Assembly (NCBI GenBank): GCA_002321895.1
Contig: DCMZ01000010.1
Location: forward strand, 310,001 to 374,000
Direction: 5' to 3'
DNA length: 64,000 nucleotides
From: Bdellovibrionaceae bacterium UBA1609
GTDB taxonomy: Bacteria; Bdellovibrionota; Bdellovibrionia; Bdellovibrionales; UBA1609
A program made the position numbers and the translations under genes. Below are positions 46,815-55,999 of the stretch, one piece after another. Under the pieces are notes generated by a model. The model searched no databases, was not told the DNA's origin, and saw only the letters and a list, made by a program, of their open reading frames with translations. The number at the start of each line of letters is the position of its first letter. Positions within the stretch are counted from its first letter, which is position 1.

Positions 46815-47041
46815 GTTTTTTTCCTTGGTTTGGTTTGTTGTTTTGTTTGTTTTGTCGCTTTTTTCTTTTGCCTATTTTTTGTGCATTTTGTGTTTGCAAG
46901 TATGGACTCGGGTACCCGACTCCCCAAAAAAAACCTCCGGTCAGGGGGACTTCGCCCCTTTTTTTGCTTGTTGGTGGCAAGCCCCCAAACCCCCCAGCGT
47001 TCAAAACTTCTGACTAAAAAAACACGCTTCGCTATCTTCAT
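46811..47041 (-). CDS. Possible basic ORF bridging traG and the lipoprotein gene
   Basis: A 76-codon frame whose ATG overlaps the traG stop (ATGA) and whose TGA overlaps the lipoprotein ATG, which is what a coupled gene would look like. The product is very basic and low-complexity (QKKKATKQTKQQTKPRKKT). It runs through the G-rich region, where alternative frames are also open, so coding is doubtful. It may merely allow ribosomes to cross a non-coding oriT-like region. Confidence 0.3.
   Translation of the reverse strand: MKIAKRVFLVRSFERWGVWGLATNKQKKGRSPPDRRFFLGSRVPESILANTKCTKNRQKKKATKQTKQQTKPRKKT
46900..47037. other. G/C-skewed structured region, oriT candidate
   Basis: Between the transfer genes and the mobilisation genes lie a 12-bp palindrome TCGGGTACCCGA near 46911, poly-A/poly-T runs, the hairpin GGGG-ACTTCG-CCCC followed by T7 (near 46945-46968), a GCTTG/CAAGC hairpin, and C-runs. 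The position next to the relaxosome genes and the dense dyads fit an origin of transfer. No nic consensus can be assigned from sequence alone. Confidence 0.4.
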
Positions 47042-48543
47042 CTGACCACCCCAACAGCCTTCGTAGCCGTTCCTGCAACCTTGGAGGCATCGTCTACAAA
47101 TTCAGGTGTGGTCTCAGGTGCATTGGCTCCAAGCATTGGCCGTAGGAAATACATTGTTCCGCCAGTAAGAGCGATACCTACAAGTAATTGAATCCATGAG
47201 TAGACTGTGTGCATGTAGTACATGCGGCTTTGAATTAGAGAGGCCCCATAGAGTGATATGGCATCATTTAGCTCGCCAAACTGGGCCATTACTGAGGTTG
47301 ATTTAGAGATGCTCAACATGATGTGGTAAAAAAGCGTCCACAGTGGATTCCAAAGAACCACTGAGAAATAAATGGCCCACCACCACAGAAGCACTTTCCA
47401 TTTTCCGGCCACAACGAAGAAAATCAAAAATGGGAATATGATGATTAGAACCATTTTGATCATGCCGGCTAGGTGTGGGGCTCTGGCCAAATTCTCACTG
47501 AACTCAGTAGCCTTTTTGGCGGCACTTGACGCTCCAAAGATCTCTTTTCCATTTCCAAAGGAGATAAGGTTAATGAAGCCATCCCAGGACATTGTGCGGC
47601 TGAGGTATTGAATAACACGGCCTGAAAAACCTACTGGCTGTGCACCTTTCATGAGCCCTGCATAGGTTTCCTTGTCCTCCATGTAGTGGTTAACAAGCAT
47701 GTTTGATGCATAGAAGTTTGTAAGAGTCTCTTCTTCAAAGGCTGATCTTTTATCGAAGTGTTCATTGATGGGGAGTACGATTGGCCGAGCTTTTTTTTCA
47801 GCCAGAGCAATAAGGCCCTGTCTGACTTCTTCTTTGACCTCTAGGCAGTCTGACTCTTCATCCTTCCCTGTCTTAAACTTAATATCGGATAGAGCGTTGT
47901 CGATCTCTGTAGTACCTCGATATGCCCTTCCAACCAGGTCTCCTTTGGGCTTTGTGCCCACCATATGAAGGATCTTCTCCAGGCATTGGGAGTTATAAAA
48001 ATCAACGGACTCCCGCAGTTTGGGGTCATCAATCGTGCTAGAGGCTGAATGAATAATTGCTTTGTAGAAGAGGTTAGGGGCTTCGAGTTGGGAATGGTCC
48101 ACTTTAAAAAGCCCATCAACAATCCTAGATAGCGCTGCACCTAGTTCTTCGGCGGATCTTGTCATTAGGTCGAATGGAAGACTTACCTTATAAGATTTTT
48201 GTGGGGCTTCTATCTTGCCTTTAATATAAGGGTTCCCATGCCAAGATTTTCTTTCAAAATCGTGAACACTGGTAGAAAGGTCTACTTTCAGAAGGCTCAG
48301 CCCCAGAATCAGATAGAAGAAAACAAAGAAAAACTTTGATATCGGCACTGTTCTTCGCTGTATGAGCGTTCCAGAAATATATCTTGATGAAAACTTGGCC
48401 AGTGTCCAAACAAGAAGCACTCCGAAGATTAATAGAACAAGGCCCTTAAAGAAGGCTTCAGACGTAATTGCCTCAACGACTCTTTCTTGTAGGCCCAGCC
48501 CAAGGTATTGGTAGAATGCCTCATAGGCAATATTGCTAAACAT
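47038..48543 (-). CDS. traG: TraG-like mating-pair formation membrane protein
   Basis: A 501-residue inner-membrane protein. Membrane segments lie near residues 28-50 and 68-90, there is a large periplasmic domain in the middle, and three to four more hydrophobic segments (from 'MIKMVLIIIFPFLIFFVVAG' on) come near the C-terminus. Length, topology and last position in the order TraC, TraH, TraG match the N-terminal (mating-pair stabilisation) part of F-type TraG. The long C-terminal entry-exclusion region of F TraG is missing. ATG 48543 follows GGAG and overlaps the upstream stop (TAATG). Confidence 0.7.
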   Translation of the reverse strand: MFSNIAYEAFYQYLGLGLQERVVEAITSEAFFKGLVLLIFGVLLVWTLAKFSSRYISGTLIQRRTVPISKFFFVFFYLILGLSLLKVDLSTSVHDFERKSWHGNPYIKGKIEAPQKSYKVSLPFDLMTRSAEELGAALSRIVDGLFKVDHSQLEAPNLFYKAIIHSASSTIDDPKLRESVDFYNSQCLEKILHMVGTKPKGDLVGRAYRGTTEIDNALSDIKFKTGKDEESDCLEVKEEVRQGLIALAEKKARPIVLPINEHFDKRSAFEEETLTNFYASNMLVNHYMEDKETYAGLMKGAQPVGFSGRVIQYLSRTMSWDGFINLISFGNGKEIFGASSAAKKATEFSENLARAPHLAGMIKMVLIIIFPFLIFFVVAGKWKVLLWWWAIYFSVVLWNPLWTLFYHIMLSISKSTSVMAQFGELNDAISLYGASLIQSRMYYMHTVYSWIQLLVGIALTGGTMYFLRPMLGANAPETTPEFVDDASKVAGTATKAVGVVR

Positions 48544-49853
48544 TAGTTCTTCTCCAGATTGCATAGAAGTTGGTCTGAGCAATCAAATAGGGTTGCTCTC
48601 ACGCGCCCTGATGAGGCTCCGGCTGAGTCCAAATCTAATGCTCTAGCATTGGCTCTATCTTGGAATCTTCGCCCTTCTGAGCTGATCTGGGCCATTACTC
48701 GGTTTAATGGTTCATTCCTTTCTCTATGGAGAGAAAGAGTCATATCAATTGAGTCCTTAAGGCTTTCCCGTTTATATCTAAGTTCGCTTTTTCTTTTATC
48801 TGGAAGGTTTGGGTTCTGTTCGGCAATGGTCAGTAAATCAATTGACTGGTTCATGTCTCTAGAGAAGCGCGAAAGAGCTATAGACTTAGATATTTTCTCA
48901 CAGTAAACACTTCTTTTCCTAAGTGGGAGAAGAGACAAGTATCTGACCGTCTGTCTATCAATCAAAAATGACTTTGACCCACTAATCTCTTTTAGATCAT
49001 CGTCAGTCACTATTGACTCTGGGTATTTATCTTGGGCCTTGTCAATTTTTACAAGTACACCATGGCAAAGTTTAGCTTCGATTTCATCCTGGAGTTTTTG
49101 TAGATGAGATCTAGGGGTAAGGGCAAACTTCCTTGGGCCATATTCAACAGTGACATTTCCCCTTGAAACCACTGTGTCGCCCACAAGAGACTTTACCAGC
49201 TTTACAACGTCACCAGACTCTTCACCGTCAAAGCCGGCCCATTTGGCTGATGACTCAATGAGCTTGTTGGTTGTGGTCTGTTCTCCGTCTTTGTTTCCAG
49301 CCCAATTTGCTAAATCGTAGTCGTATACGCTCTTGCTTCCGCAAGATCGCATGGCGTTTTCCATATTTCCTCCGTTACTTTGAAGGGCACGGTGAACACA
49401 TTTTTGTCTTTCTTGATAAAAATCTTCTGTTCTGGAATCGACATACTTGTCCATGATGGAGCACTGGTCGAGCCGCATCTGTGAGATGAAATTTGCATTA
49501 AGTCGAGTATGTTTTAAGATCGAGCACCAGGTCGGTGAAAAATAGCAAGTCACAAGCATCGGGGAGCCGGCAAGTATGTCTTTTCCCATGTCCCCGAAAT
49601 ACTTGGTGTCGAGTAGGTTTTTGAGAGTTGCTTTCAAGCTACTCTGGAAGTCAATTTTTCCACAATCTGAACCAATCCCTAGATCAAGCCCAAGCTCAAT
49701 TTTTCTGTACTCGTCAAAAACCGGATCTTTCCGGCCACGGTCTTTAAGTAAGTAATCATGAGATGAGAGCTCGGTCTCAGATCTATACGAATAATCAGCC
49801 CATGTGAGCTGACTCATAAATAGTGTAAAGAAACAAAATAAAATACTTTTCAA
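48543..49853 (-). CDS. Periplasmic transfer protein in the TraH position
   Basis: A 436-residue exported protein with signal peptide ending 'SQLTWA|DY'. Cysteines occur in 'SDCGKIDF', 'TCYFSPTWCSILKH', 'DQCSIM', 'KCVHRA' and 'RSCGSK'; the C-terminal half is helical and coiled-coil-like. Size, cysteines and location directly before TraG suggest TraH or an equivalent ICE transfer protein, but motif-level identity is weak. Start TTG 49853 follows AGGGAGG. Confidence 0.6.
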   Translation of the reverse strand: MKSILFCFFTLFMSQLTWADYSYRSETELSSHDYLLKDRGRKDPVFDEYRKIELGLDLGIGSDCGKIDFQSSLKATLKNLLDTKYFGDMGKDILAGSPMLVTCYFSPTWCSILKHTRLNANFISQMRLDQCSIMDKYVDSRTEDFYQERQKCVHRALQSNGGNMENAMRSCGSKSVYDYDLANWAGNKDGEQTTTNKLIESSAKWAGFDGEESGDVVKLVKSLVGDTVVSRGNVTVEYGPRKFALTPRSHLQKLQDEIEAKLCHGVLVKIDKAQDKYPESIVTDDDLKEISGSKSFLIDRQTVRYLSLLPLRKRSVYCEKISKSIALSRFSRDMNQSIDLLTIAEQNPNLPDKRKSELRYKRESLKDSIDMTLSLHRERNEPLNRVMAQISSEGRRFQDRANARALDLDSAGASSGRVRATLFDCSDQLLCNLEKN

Positions 49854-49883
49854 AATGACCTCCCTAAGAGTCCCTTTAATTTC

Positions 49884-52442
49884 CTAACCAATTGGATCTA
49901 CTTTGCTAAGTTCTCGTAGAGCTTTGTCTTTTGCCCCTTTTTTGGTTTCGACAAAATCATCTACTTTCATTTCATCCACTGGGTTGACCGAGGCCAGCCA
50001 CTTATCTCCGATAGACTGAATGTTTTTAAAGGCACCTTTAATGGTCCCAGATTTGTTGCTGTAATATATCTCTGAGTGCTGGCCCTTTTTGATCTTAAGA
50101 GAGCCAATGATTTCACCACTAGTTTCATCAATGAACTTTGTGTTTTTAAGTAAGTACTCTACGTTTCCTCGTCCCATTCTCAGAAATACGAAGTTGTCAG
50201 ACTGTCTCCACACAGCCTTTCCGGCAGCAGACGAAAAGAATGTTTCTGGATTTGGTGCTATGCCAATGATTGCGGTGTTGAGTTTTCTTGCCGTTTCTGC
50301 AAAATCTACTACGAACTGCTCAACGATTTTATTACTTCCAAGTCGGCCTAATTCTTCAATGACGACCAGGCCACCACGTTTACGATTTTCTTCTAGCGAT
50401 ATCTTTTGACGAATCTCCTCAATAATAGCCATGCTCATCAAAGTTTGAAGAGTTGCATCAGAGTCTAGTGCATCTAAATCATATATATAAAATCCACTAT
50501 CTGAAGATTGGATTGAATCTTCGTCATATTCGAAAAAATTCGCGTAGACGCCATCTCCGTAAAATGGCTTTAACTTTAAAAGAAGCTCATCTACATATTT
50601 TGCTATTCCCTCAAGTTCATCGTCAGCGCCAAGAGATGAAAGAGAAGCAATCAAATCGTTCATTGTGATTTCCACATTTTTATCAGAGCTTGAAAGTTTG
50701 AGTGCCCCATCAAGATAAGTAGCTCCGGCTTCTTTTTGTTTCCTCACAAATGCAAGTTTCAATGCCTTCGTAAGAGCCGTAAGGTGTTCGCTGGCAAGTA
50801 TGAACCCTTTAGATGTTAAAGAAATTCCGGTGAGGAGGAGGTTTGCTAGGAATTTTACTTTCGTGTCATCAAATGTCCCTCTAAATGGTGAAAAGGGCAT
50901 TTTTCCCTTACCGTCAAAAACGGTTATATCTGCATCAAAAAACTTACCAACGGTTCTGTAGCTGGACTTCTTATCTAGAATAAATATGAGAGGGTTGCTT
51001 TCTAGTTTCTTTGTGGACTGTAAGACATCTATTACAAATGAGGACTTTCCAGACCCAGTGTCTGCCACAATTGATGTGTGATTTGATGTTTCATTTTCAA
51101 ATAAGCTAAATGGTATTAAATTGTTCTCTCTCGATAAAAACAATTGAACAGGATTTTTTGTGCCCCTGAAAGAGTCAAACACCGGAAGGAGGCTTACAGC
51201 CTCTTTCTCTAAAAGTGGTATGTACCTTTCCGCAGACTTATCTATGTCAGGTGTATAAAATAAAGGTAAGCTTGATAGGTACATCCCAAGGCCGATTTCT
51301 TCCTCAAGTATTGTGTCGCAATCCAGATCCCTTTGTAGAAATGAAGTGACTCTCCGAATTCTATCTTCCAAGATTTCATCCGTACTTCCTTCAATGTGTA
51401 TCGAGATGGTGGCATTTACGACGTTTTCATTTTGTGCAATTCTTCTTTGGACTTTATCTAGGTCAGCTTTTTGAAGTTTCGCAGCTTGGCTGGGAGTGTT
51501 TTGTAAAAAGAAGTCTTTTAATTCGAGGTATCGTGCCACTTTTCCTTGGGAGGGGATTGAAACGTTCACGCTCATTCTAAGCGGAAAGGGCAAGGTTAAA
51601 AGATTGGCAAACCCAGAAGCTATTGCATATTCAGGAGGGGTCTTGATAGTTAGAGTTCGGCTTTTGACCCCCTCTCTTTCAAGGCCACGGTAGCTTGGTA
51701 GGGGACTGTTATAAAGTACTTGGTCTGAAAGACTTCGATTTGGATTATAACTAGCGAACTCTCTCGTATAGTATTGAATGGGATTCAATGTACGACGTAG
51801 AACGTCTACAAGTTCCGCCCCATTCATTACCTCAATTGGTATGGGTGATCTTTCTACTATTTGTTTAATTAGAGATCTGAACGCTGTCAGTTCAAGAGTG
51901 AAGTCCCCAAGCTCAGAAAATAGAATTTCGGAGCTATTTTTACTAGCTTGTGTATATCCCCTTATTGCTTTTTTGGAAGGAAAGTACCTAAGAGAAAGAA
52001 TACCACTTCTAACCAAGGGAACCGTTTCGTTTCCGAGATGACACATCCCCTTAAAGAGGTTCACTTTTTCATCAATTAGAACTTTAGAGACTTTATGACC
52101 ACTTGAAAACTCTTTAGTAATCTCGCTCCATTTGTGGTCAAGGGGGGAGACCATGCTTTGGTCAAATAAAAGCTGTAAAACACAATTCTGAGGAATTCTA
52201 AGCCAGTTTGTTAGACCATTTACTGCCTCAACTATGTCTTTTGGTCTCATTGGTTCGTGTTCAATCAATGAGACTCTGAAGCAAACCCCTAATGAGCCAT
52301 CTTTAAGAACATGGACTCCATGTTCCTTGTTGTACTCATCATATGGAAGCAATTCTGAAAGTGAATCCGACCTTTTGTAAAGTTCTTGGTTGAGCGAGGA
52401 TCTATCTCTTAGTAACTTCGTAAATACTGGATTAGAGCTCAT
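49884..52442 (-). CDS. traC: TraC/VirB4-type conjugation ATPase
   Basis: An 852-residue ATPase that powers pilus and transfer-channel assembly. Walker A is 'ADTGSGKSSFV' around residue 470 and Walker B is 'GGLVVIEELGRLG'; an N-terminal TraC-type domain includes 'YKRSDSLSELLPYDEY' and 'GSLGVCFRV'. ATG 52442 follows GGAGG by 8 nt; the frame stays open to 52475. It follows traV by 1 nt. Confidence 0.95.
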   Translation of the reverse strand: MSSNPVFTKLLRDRSSLNQELYKRSDSLSELLPYDEYNKEHGVHVLKDGSLGVCFRVSLIEHEPMRPKDIVEAVNGLTNWLRIPQNCVLQLLFDQSMVSPLDHKWSEITKEFSSGHKVSKVLIDEKVNLFKGMCHLGNETVPLVRSGILSLRYFPSKKAIRGYTQASKNSSEILFSELGDFTLELTAFRSLIKQIVERSPIPIEVMNGAELVDVLRRTLNPIQYYTREFASYNPNRSLSDQVLYNSPLPSYRGLEREGVKSRTLTIKTPPEYAIASGFANLLTLPFPLRMSVNVSIPSQGKVARYLELKDFFLQNTPSQAAKLQKADLDKVQRRIAQNENVVNATISIHIEGSTDEILEDRIRRVTSFLQRDLDCDTILEEEIGLGMYLSSLPLFYTPDIDKSAERYIPLLEKEAVSLLPVFDSFRGTKNPVQLFLSRENNLIPFSLFENETSNHTSIVADTGSGKSSFVIDVLQSTKKLESNPLIFILDKKSSYRTVGKFFDADITVFDGKGKMPFSPFRGTFDDTKVKFLANLLLTGISLTSKGFILASEHLTALTKALKLAFVRKQKEAGATYLDGALKLSSSDKNVEITMNDLIASLSSLGADDELEGIAKYVDELLLKLKPFYGDGVYANFFEYDEDSIQSSDSGFYIYDLDALDSDATLQTLMSMAIIEEIRQKISLEENRKRGGLVVIEELGRLGSNKIVEQFVVDFAETARKLNTAIIGIAPNPETFFSSAAGKAVWRQSDNFVFLRMGRGNVEYLLKNTKFIDETSGEIIGSLKIKKGQHSEIYYSNKSGTIKGAFKNIQSIGDKWLASVNPVDEMKVDDFVETKKGAKDKALRELSKVDPIG

Positions 52443-52443
52443 C

Positions 52444-52734
52444 CTATTTACCTCCGTTATTATACTGTTCAACATCCCAAGATTCCGCCCCGTACTTCAA
52501 CATCACCCAGCTGCCTAAGAAGTAATCACCAGTGGGAAGATCATGTGGGAAAACCCAAACTTTAGACACTCTGGCTGCCTTTCTTTTTACATTTAGGCTC
52601 ATGTCTAGGCCTTCCATTTCTTTTTCATACTTCGCTCTTTCACTGAGCATTCTTCGGTCTTTGTCCTTCGAAGCGCATCCGATAAGTGTGCTACTCAGTA
52701 ACGCGAGAAAGAAAATTGTAGATACTATTTTCAT
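52444..52734 (-). CDS. traV: TraV-like outer-membrane lipoprotein
   Basis: A 96-residue lipoprotein: 'MKIVSTIFFLALLSSTLIGC' ends with the lipobox cysteine, and a short charged domain follows. In F-type systems TraV lies between TraB and TraC and anchors the core complex in the outer membrane, the position found here. AAAGGAG lies 8 nt before ATG 52734. It overlaps the end of traB by 44 nt. It is shorter than F TraV (about 170 aa). Confidence 0.75.
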   Translation of the reverse strand: MKIVSTIFFLALLSSTLIGCASKDKDRRMLSERAKYEKEMEGLDMSLNVKRKAARVSKVWVFPHDLPTGDYFLGSWVMLKYGAESWDVEQYNNGGK

Positions 52735-53946
52735 TTTGATTTCTCCTTTTGTTTTTCTTGAAAAAATGTTTTGGCAATTCGACTTTGTCCTGCATAACAA
52801 TCCAAACATCTCGTCCAGAACCGACTCGAATTGTTGGTAAAAGTCCTTGTGCCTGGTTCAAGTACCACTGGGCCACCATGGATGCTGCATTCCCAGCGCC
52901 ACCTCCAACGATGTACTTTCCTTGGTCACCTGATAAAACAGATTGGCTTCCACCAACGGCATTTGTGGTTTGAGTAGTTTGAGCCTGCTGAATTGCCTTT
53001 GAAACGCCTTCTACTACGCTACTGAGGAAGGCCATGGCCATTACTCGACCTTGTTTGGATTGAACTTCACCAGAAACAGCAAAGTCGTTGTCTTTATCAT
53101 CAACTAAGAAGCCATTAACCTTACGTTCAAACATTTGCCCAGACTTCGATACGCATGAGAGCTTATCAGCCTGCATTTGAACTCTCTCTGTACTGAGATC
53201 ACCTGTGGCCTTTGCGATCATAAAGCAGCCAGTAAGGTCAACCCTTGAGTCGTTAGGTGCAATATATGAAAAATCTAGTGATAGTAGGACTGGATAAGTT
53301 CGCCCCTCTGGTGCTGCAACTCCGCTTAGAATTTTGGCCTTTACATACGAGCCACTTGGCAGAGCAACACCAGATGTTTTTCTCTTTCCCTTAACTGGAA
53401 AGTTAATGACACTGGGCCCACTAGGTCTTGTCCTCCTACTAGTAGAGTGGCCACGGGCAAGGTTTCTAGCAGTATTCAACATGCTATTGACCTGTGGCTC
53501 CCTGGCAGGTGCTGGAGCTCCGCCGTAGGTACCGTTGTTCAGCCTAATTCGCTCATCTTCAAGTTTTTTGGGGTCCGTTGTTGAGGTCGCCCCGTTTACT
53601 TTTTTGAGATCTCATTTCTTGTGGAGCTTTTGTCTTCCTCAAGTCTTTTCAGACGATCCATAACGACTTTTTGGCCTGCCTTGTACTCAGCAAAAAGTTT
53701 TTGAAGAGACCTTTCTTTGTCTTTAACGAATCCGTACTCCTGAGACCCCAATATACGGCCGCTTGAAAAGTCTGCCTTTTTGGCCTCATACATGATTCTT
53801 CTATTGTCGTCCTGACTAAGGCTGAAAACATAGAGTAATACCACTATCAATCCTCCACAGATTCCGAATGAAACCCTCTTGTCTTGACGAGCTAACTCGG
53901 CAGTTTTTTGAAGTATAGTTCTCAAATATTCCTTAGCTTTTTCCAT
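52691..53946 (-). CDS. traB: TraB/VirB10-like core protein, expressed through a -1 frameshift
   Basis: A protein of about 418 residues in two frames. The first frame (53946-53596) gives the cytoplasmic end, a membrane helix (VSFGICGGLIVVLLYVFSL) and a coiled coil, then stops at TAA right after the codons TCA AAA AAG. The second frame, entered by slipping back one base on A-AAA-AAG (53605-53599), continues with GATSTTDPKKL, a Pro/Arg-rich linker and the TraB beta-domain ('VALPSGSYVKAKILSGV', 'LTGCFMIAKATGDLSTERV'). Both halves are needed for a normal TraB. AUG 53946 follows GGAGG. It overlaps traK and traV. Confidence 0.85.
53570..53593 (-). repeat. 24-nt frameshift-associated element, copy 1 (traB)
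   Basis: Identical to the copy at 57029-57052. On the minus strand it begins GGGGCGACC and ends GGACCCC, so GGGG/CCCC and CC/GG can pair around an 8-nt loop. It starts exactly 5 nt after the slippery heptamer of traB and encodes GATSTTDP in the shifted frame. Confidence 0.85.
53599..53605 (-). promoter_or_regulatory. Slippery heptamer A-AAA-AAG in traB
   Basis: Zero-frame codons TCA AAA AAG TAA. The heptamer has the same sequence and phase as the E. coli dnaX frameshift site, and a stop codon follows directly. A -1 slip re-pairs both tRNAs and opens the traB second frame. Confidence 0.75.
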
Positions 53947-54700
53947 TTTTTACCTCCTTTTTCTTAACAGAGAAGGGGACCTTTACTCTTGAACCGCTTG
54001 CACTAGATTTAGTGATAATTCTAAGTAGAGTAGATCTTTTTTTTCTGTTCAGTACATCTGAGTCCACCTGGGCCACCACCGCCAAGTTTGGTGAACCAAT
54101 CTTTAGCTTTCTAATATCCACAAGAAGGTCTTTTCTTCCAGTATATTTCAGCTTGTAGACGTATCCGTTCATATGGTCACCCTTATATGATTTTACCAGT
54201 CTCATTGAGAGGCCAGAAACACCACTTGAAATTGCCATATTATGATAGGTACTTTTAAAGCCAATGACTTTATCCCCCCTTAAAACAGCCTTCATTAGTT
54301 CAATTTCTGAAAGCTGTGGCCTGTTTTTCCGTTTTTGGACAAGCGCGCTTTTCGGTTTTAACTCTATAAACCCATCACCTGACGAGTACTTTGTAACTAC
54401 AAATTTGACTCGAACTGCGGAACCATCAGATAGGATAAAGACTACGTTTGATCGCCCTTTTGTAAACCTCGGCTCTATTGAAAGAAGAGAGTAGTCAGGA
54501 TCATTTTGGTCCGCAGGCCCGACTGATAGCCGACTAGCCCCATTGATCGTCTTCACCTCTTGATCAAATCGTATAACTTTAGACTCTCCGTGTTTGATTC
54601 GAATTACTTCGGGTGTATTTCCGTAGTAAATCTCTTTGGCACTCACAATTGACCCACTCGTAAGAAAGCCAATACTTAGTAGTAGTGAAACGTATTTCAT
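53933..54700 (-). CDS. traK: TraK-like secretin-type core protein
   Basis: A 255-residue periplasmic protein of the F-type core (VirB9 counterpart). Signal peptide 'MKYVSLLLSIGFLTSGSIVSA'; the mature protein is beta-rich with 'IRIKHGESKVIRFDQEVKTING' and a C-terminal domain ending 'RVKVPFSVKKKEV'. It lies between traE and traB as in F. Its stop overlaps the traB start by 14 nt. Confidence 0.8.
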   Translation of the reverse strand: MKYVSLLLSIGFLTSGSIVSAKEIYYGNTPEVIRIKHGESKVIRFDQEVKTINGASRLSVGPADQNDPDYSLLSIEPRFTKGRSNVVFILSDGSAVRVKFVVTKYSSGDGFIELKPKSALVQKRKNRPQLSEIELMKAVLRGDKVIGFKSTYHNMAISSGVSGLSMRLVKSYKGDHMNGYVYKLKYTGRKDLLVDIRKLKIGSPNLAVVAQVDSDVLNRKKRSTLLRIITKSSASGSRVKVPFSVKKKEVKNGKS

Positions 54701-54727
54701 TTTCTTTTATCTCCCTTATTGTTTCTA

Positions 54728-55675
54728 TTAATTTCTAAAACCTTTTGTACTTGTGCGACTTAGCTCCTCAATCTGTAGGTACCACTGCCGTCCTTGTTCT
54801 GGTGGGACTAGTCTGAGGCTCATTTCAACGACTTCTTCAGTTGATCCAGAAAACTCTGAGTTGATATATCTGTCTCTTTTGATTATTGCGGTGGCTTTAT
54901 AGTTACCCTTTCCATCAGCTACAATTTCACGATCTTGGGGGCGGGATTTGACGACTTCAGAAATGTTTTCTCGATTGACGATTTCTAACCAGTCAGACAC
55001 CTCAGCTTGAAATCTCACAGACAGCTCAGGGCTCATTTGCTTAGAGAGTTCCCTGTACTGTTCTTCAATATTTATTGGGTTTACATTCCCTAACCGACTA
55101 AGAAAGGACAAGAATGCATTCTTAATGTACTCATCTGATACGGATTGAGGTAATGCGGGAGTGAAGTCATGTACTCCAGGCGCTAGTATGTATTCTTTCA
55201 TTCTATATTTTTCAGATAGATTAATGATGTGTCTTTGTGATGCGACGATGTAAATAAAAGAAAGTGCAGCTACGCCTATTGCAATGAATCTCCACGTTGC
55301 CTTTTGCTGAAGTAGGGCAGCTCGAAAACAAACATATTTCGGCAAGGTTGAAAGGTCATATCCCGAATATGACCCTTTTGGTGGTTGGGAGATTTTGGCT
55401 GCCTCGATCCCCTTATCCATTGCACTAATCATTTTTTCCACTCTCGGTGAAACTTTTTGATTCAGCTGGTTTGCCTTTTTGACTGAAATGGTTTTTAAGA
55501 ATTGTCCAAGGGTAATTAATCGGGAACACATGTCGTTGAATGTGTTCAATAACCAAGCTTTTACCGTCCTTAGAAATCTTGATACGACAATCTTGCATTG
55601 GGACTCGGCCACCAAAAGTTTTTTCGTCAGTTCTGCCTTCCATGTTTCCTCCTTTAATTGATTCGTATTTGTCAT
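54728..55675 (-). CDS. traE: TraE/VirB8-like protein with N-terminal extension
   Basis: A 315-residue inner-membrane protein. A cytoplasmic region of about 130 residues precedes a single membrane helix (WRFIAIGVAALSFIYIVAS) and a periplasmic VirB8/TraE-type domain ('EYILAPGVHDFTPALPQSVSDEYIKNAFLSFLSRLGNV' region). F TraE is about 190 aa, so the long N-terminus is an addition. ATG 55675 follows AAAGGA. Order traL-traE-traK is conserved. Confidence 0.8.
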   Translation of the reverse strand: MTNTNQLKEETWKAELTKKLLVAESQCKIVVSRFLRTVKAWLLNTFNDMCSRLITLGQFLKTISVKKANQLNQKVSPRVEKMISAMDKGIEAAKISQPPKGSYSGYDLSTLPKYVCFRAALLQQKATWRFIAIGVAALSFIYIVASQRHIINLSEKYRMKEYILAPGVHDFTPALPQSVSDEYIKNAFLSFLSRLGNVNPINIEEQYRELSKQMSPELSVRFQAEVSDWLEIVNRENISEVVKSRPQDREIVADGKGNYKATAIIKRDRYINSEFSGSTEEVVEMSLRLVPPEQGRQWYLQIEELSRTSTKGFRN

Positions 55676-55687
55676 TTTTGTTATCCT

Positions 55688-55999
55688 TTAGTCTGAAAAA
55701 CGTTTTCGATTTCCTGGATTCACTAGTCCAGGAAGACTCATTCCTAGATAGCGATATGGCCAGTGCAGGTAGATTCCTCTGTTGTTTCTAGTTTTAATGA
55801 GTGGGCCGATAATCAGAAAAGCGATGAGAAGAGCCACCATGATCCAAAATGAATAGAAAATGATTCCGAATACTAGAACCGTTAGAAGACCTAGAAATGC
55901 GTCAGTGAGGTCCCAGAAGTTCATTATTCTGATTGGACTGGCCACCGCTCTATTGATTCGGATACCATATTGGTCGAATAAGATTTCCTTCTTAGACAT
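55688..55999 (-). CDS. traL: TraL-like pilus assembly membrane protein
   Basis: A 103-residue protein with two hydrophobic segments (LLTVLVFGIIFYSF and IMVALLIAFLIIG) and a C-terminus 'YLHWPYRYLGMSLPGLVNPG', characteristic of TraL. It sits between pilin and traE and overlaps the pilin stop by 8 nt. Confidence 0.85.
   Translation of the reverse strand: MSKKEILFDQYGIRINRAVASPIRIMNFWDLTDAFLGLLTVLVFGIIFYSFWIMVALLIAFLIIGPLIKTRNNRGIYLHWPYRYLGMSLPGLVNPGNRKRFSD

Noticed and set aside
46627..47045. Several overlapping frames on both strands in the G-rich region
   Set aside because: They are mutually overlapping translations of skewed sequence (Phe/Cys/Val-rich on one strand, Lys/Asn/Gln-rich on the other). 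Only the ATGA-coupled minus frame is worth a low-confidence mention.
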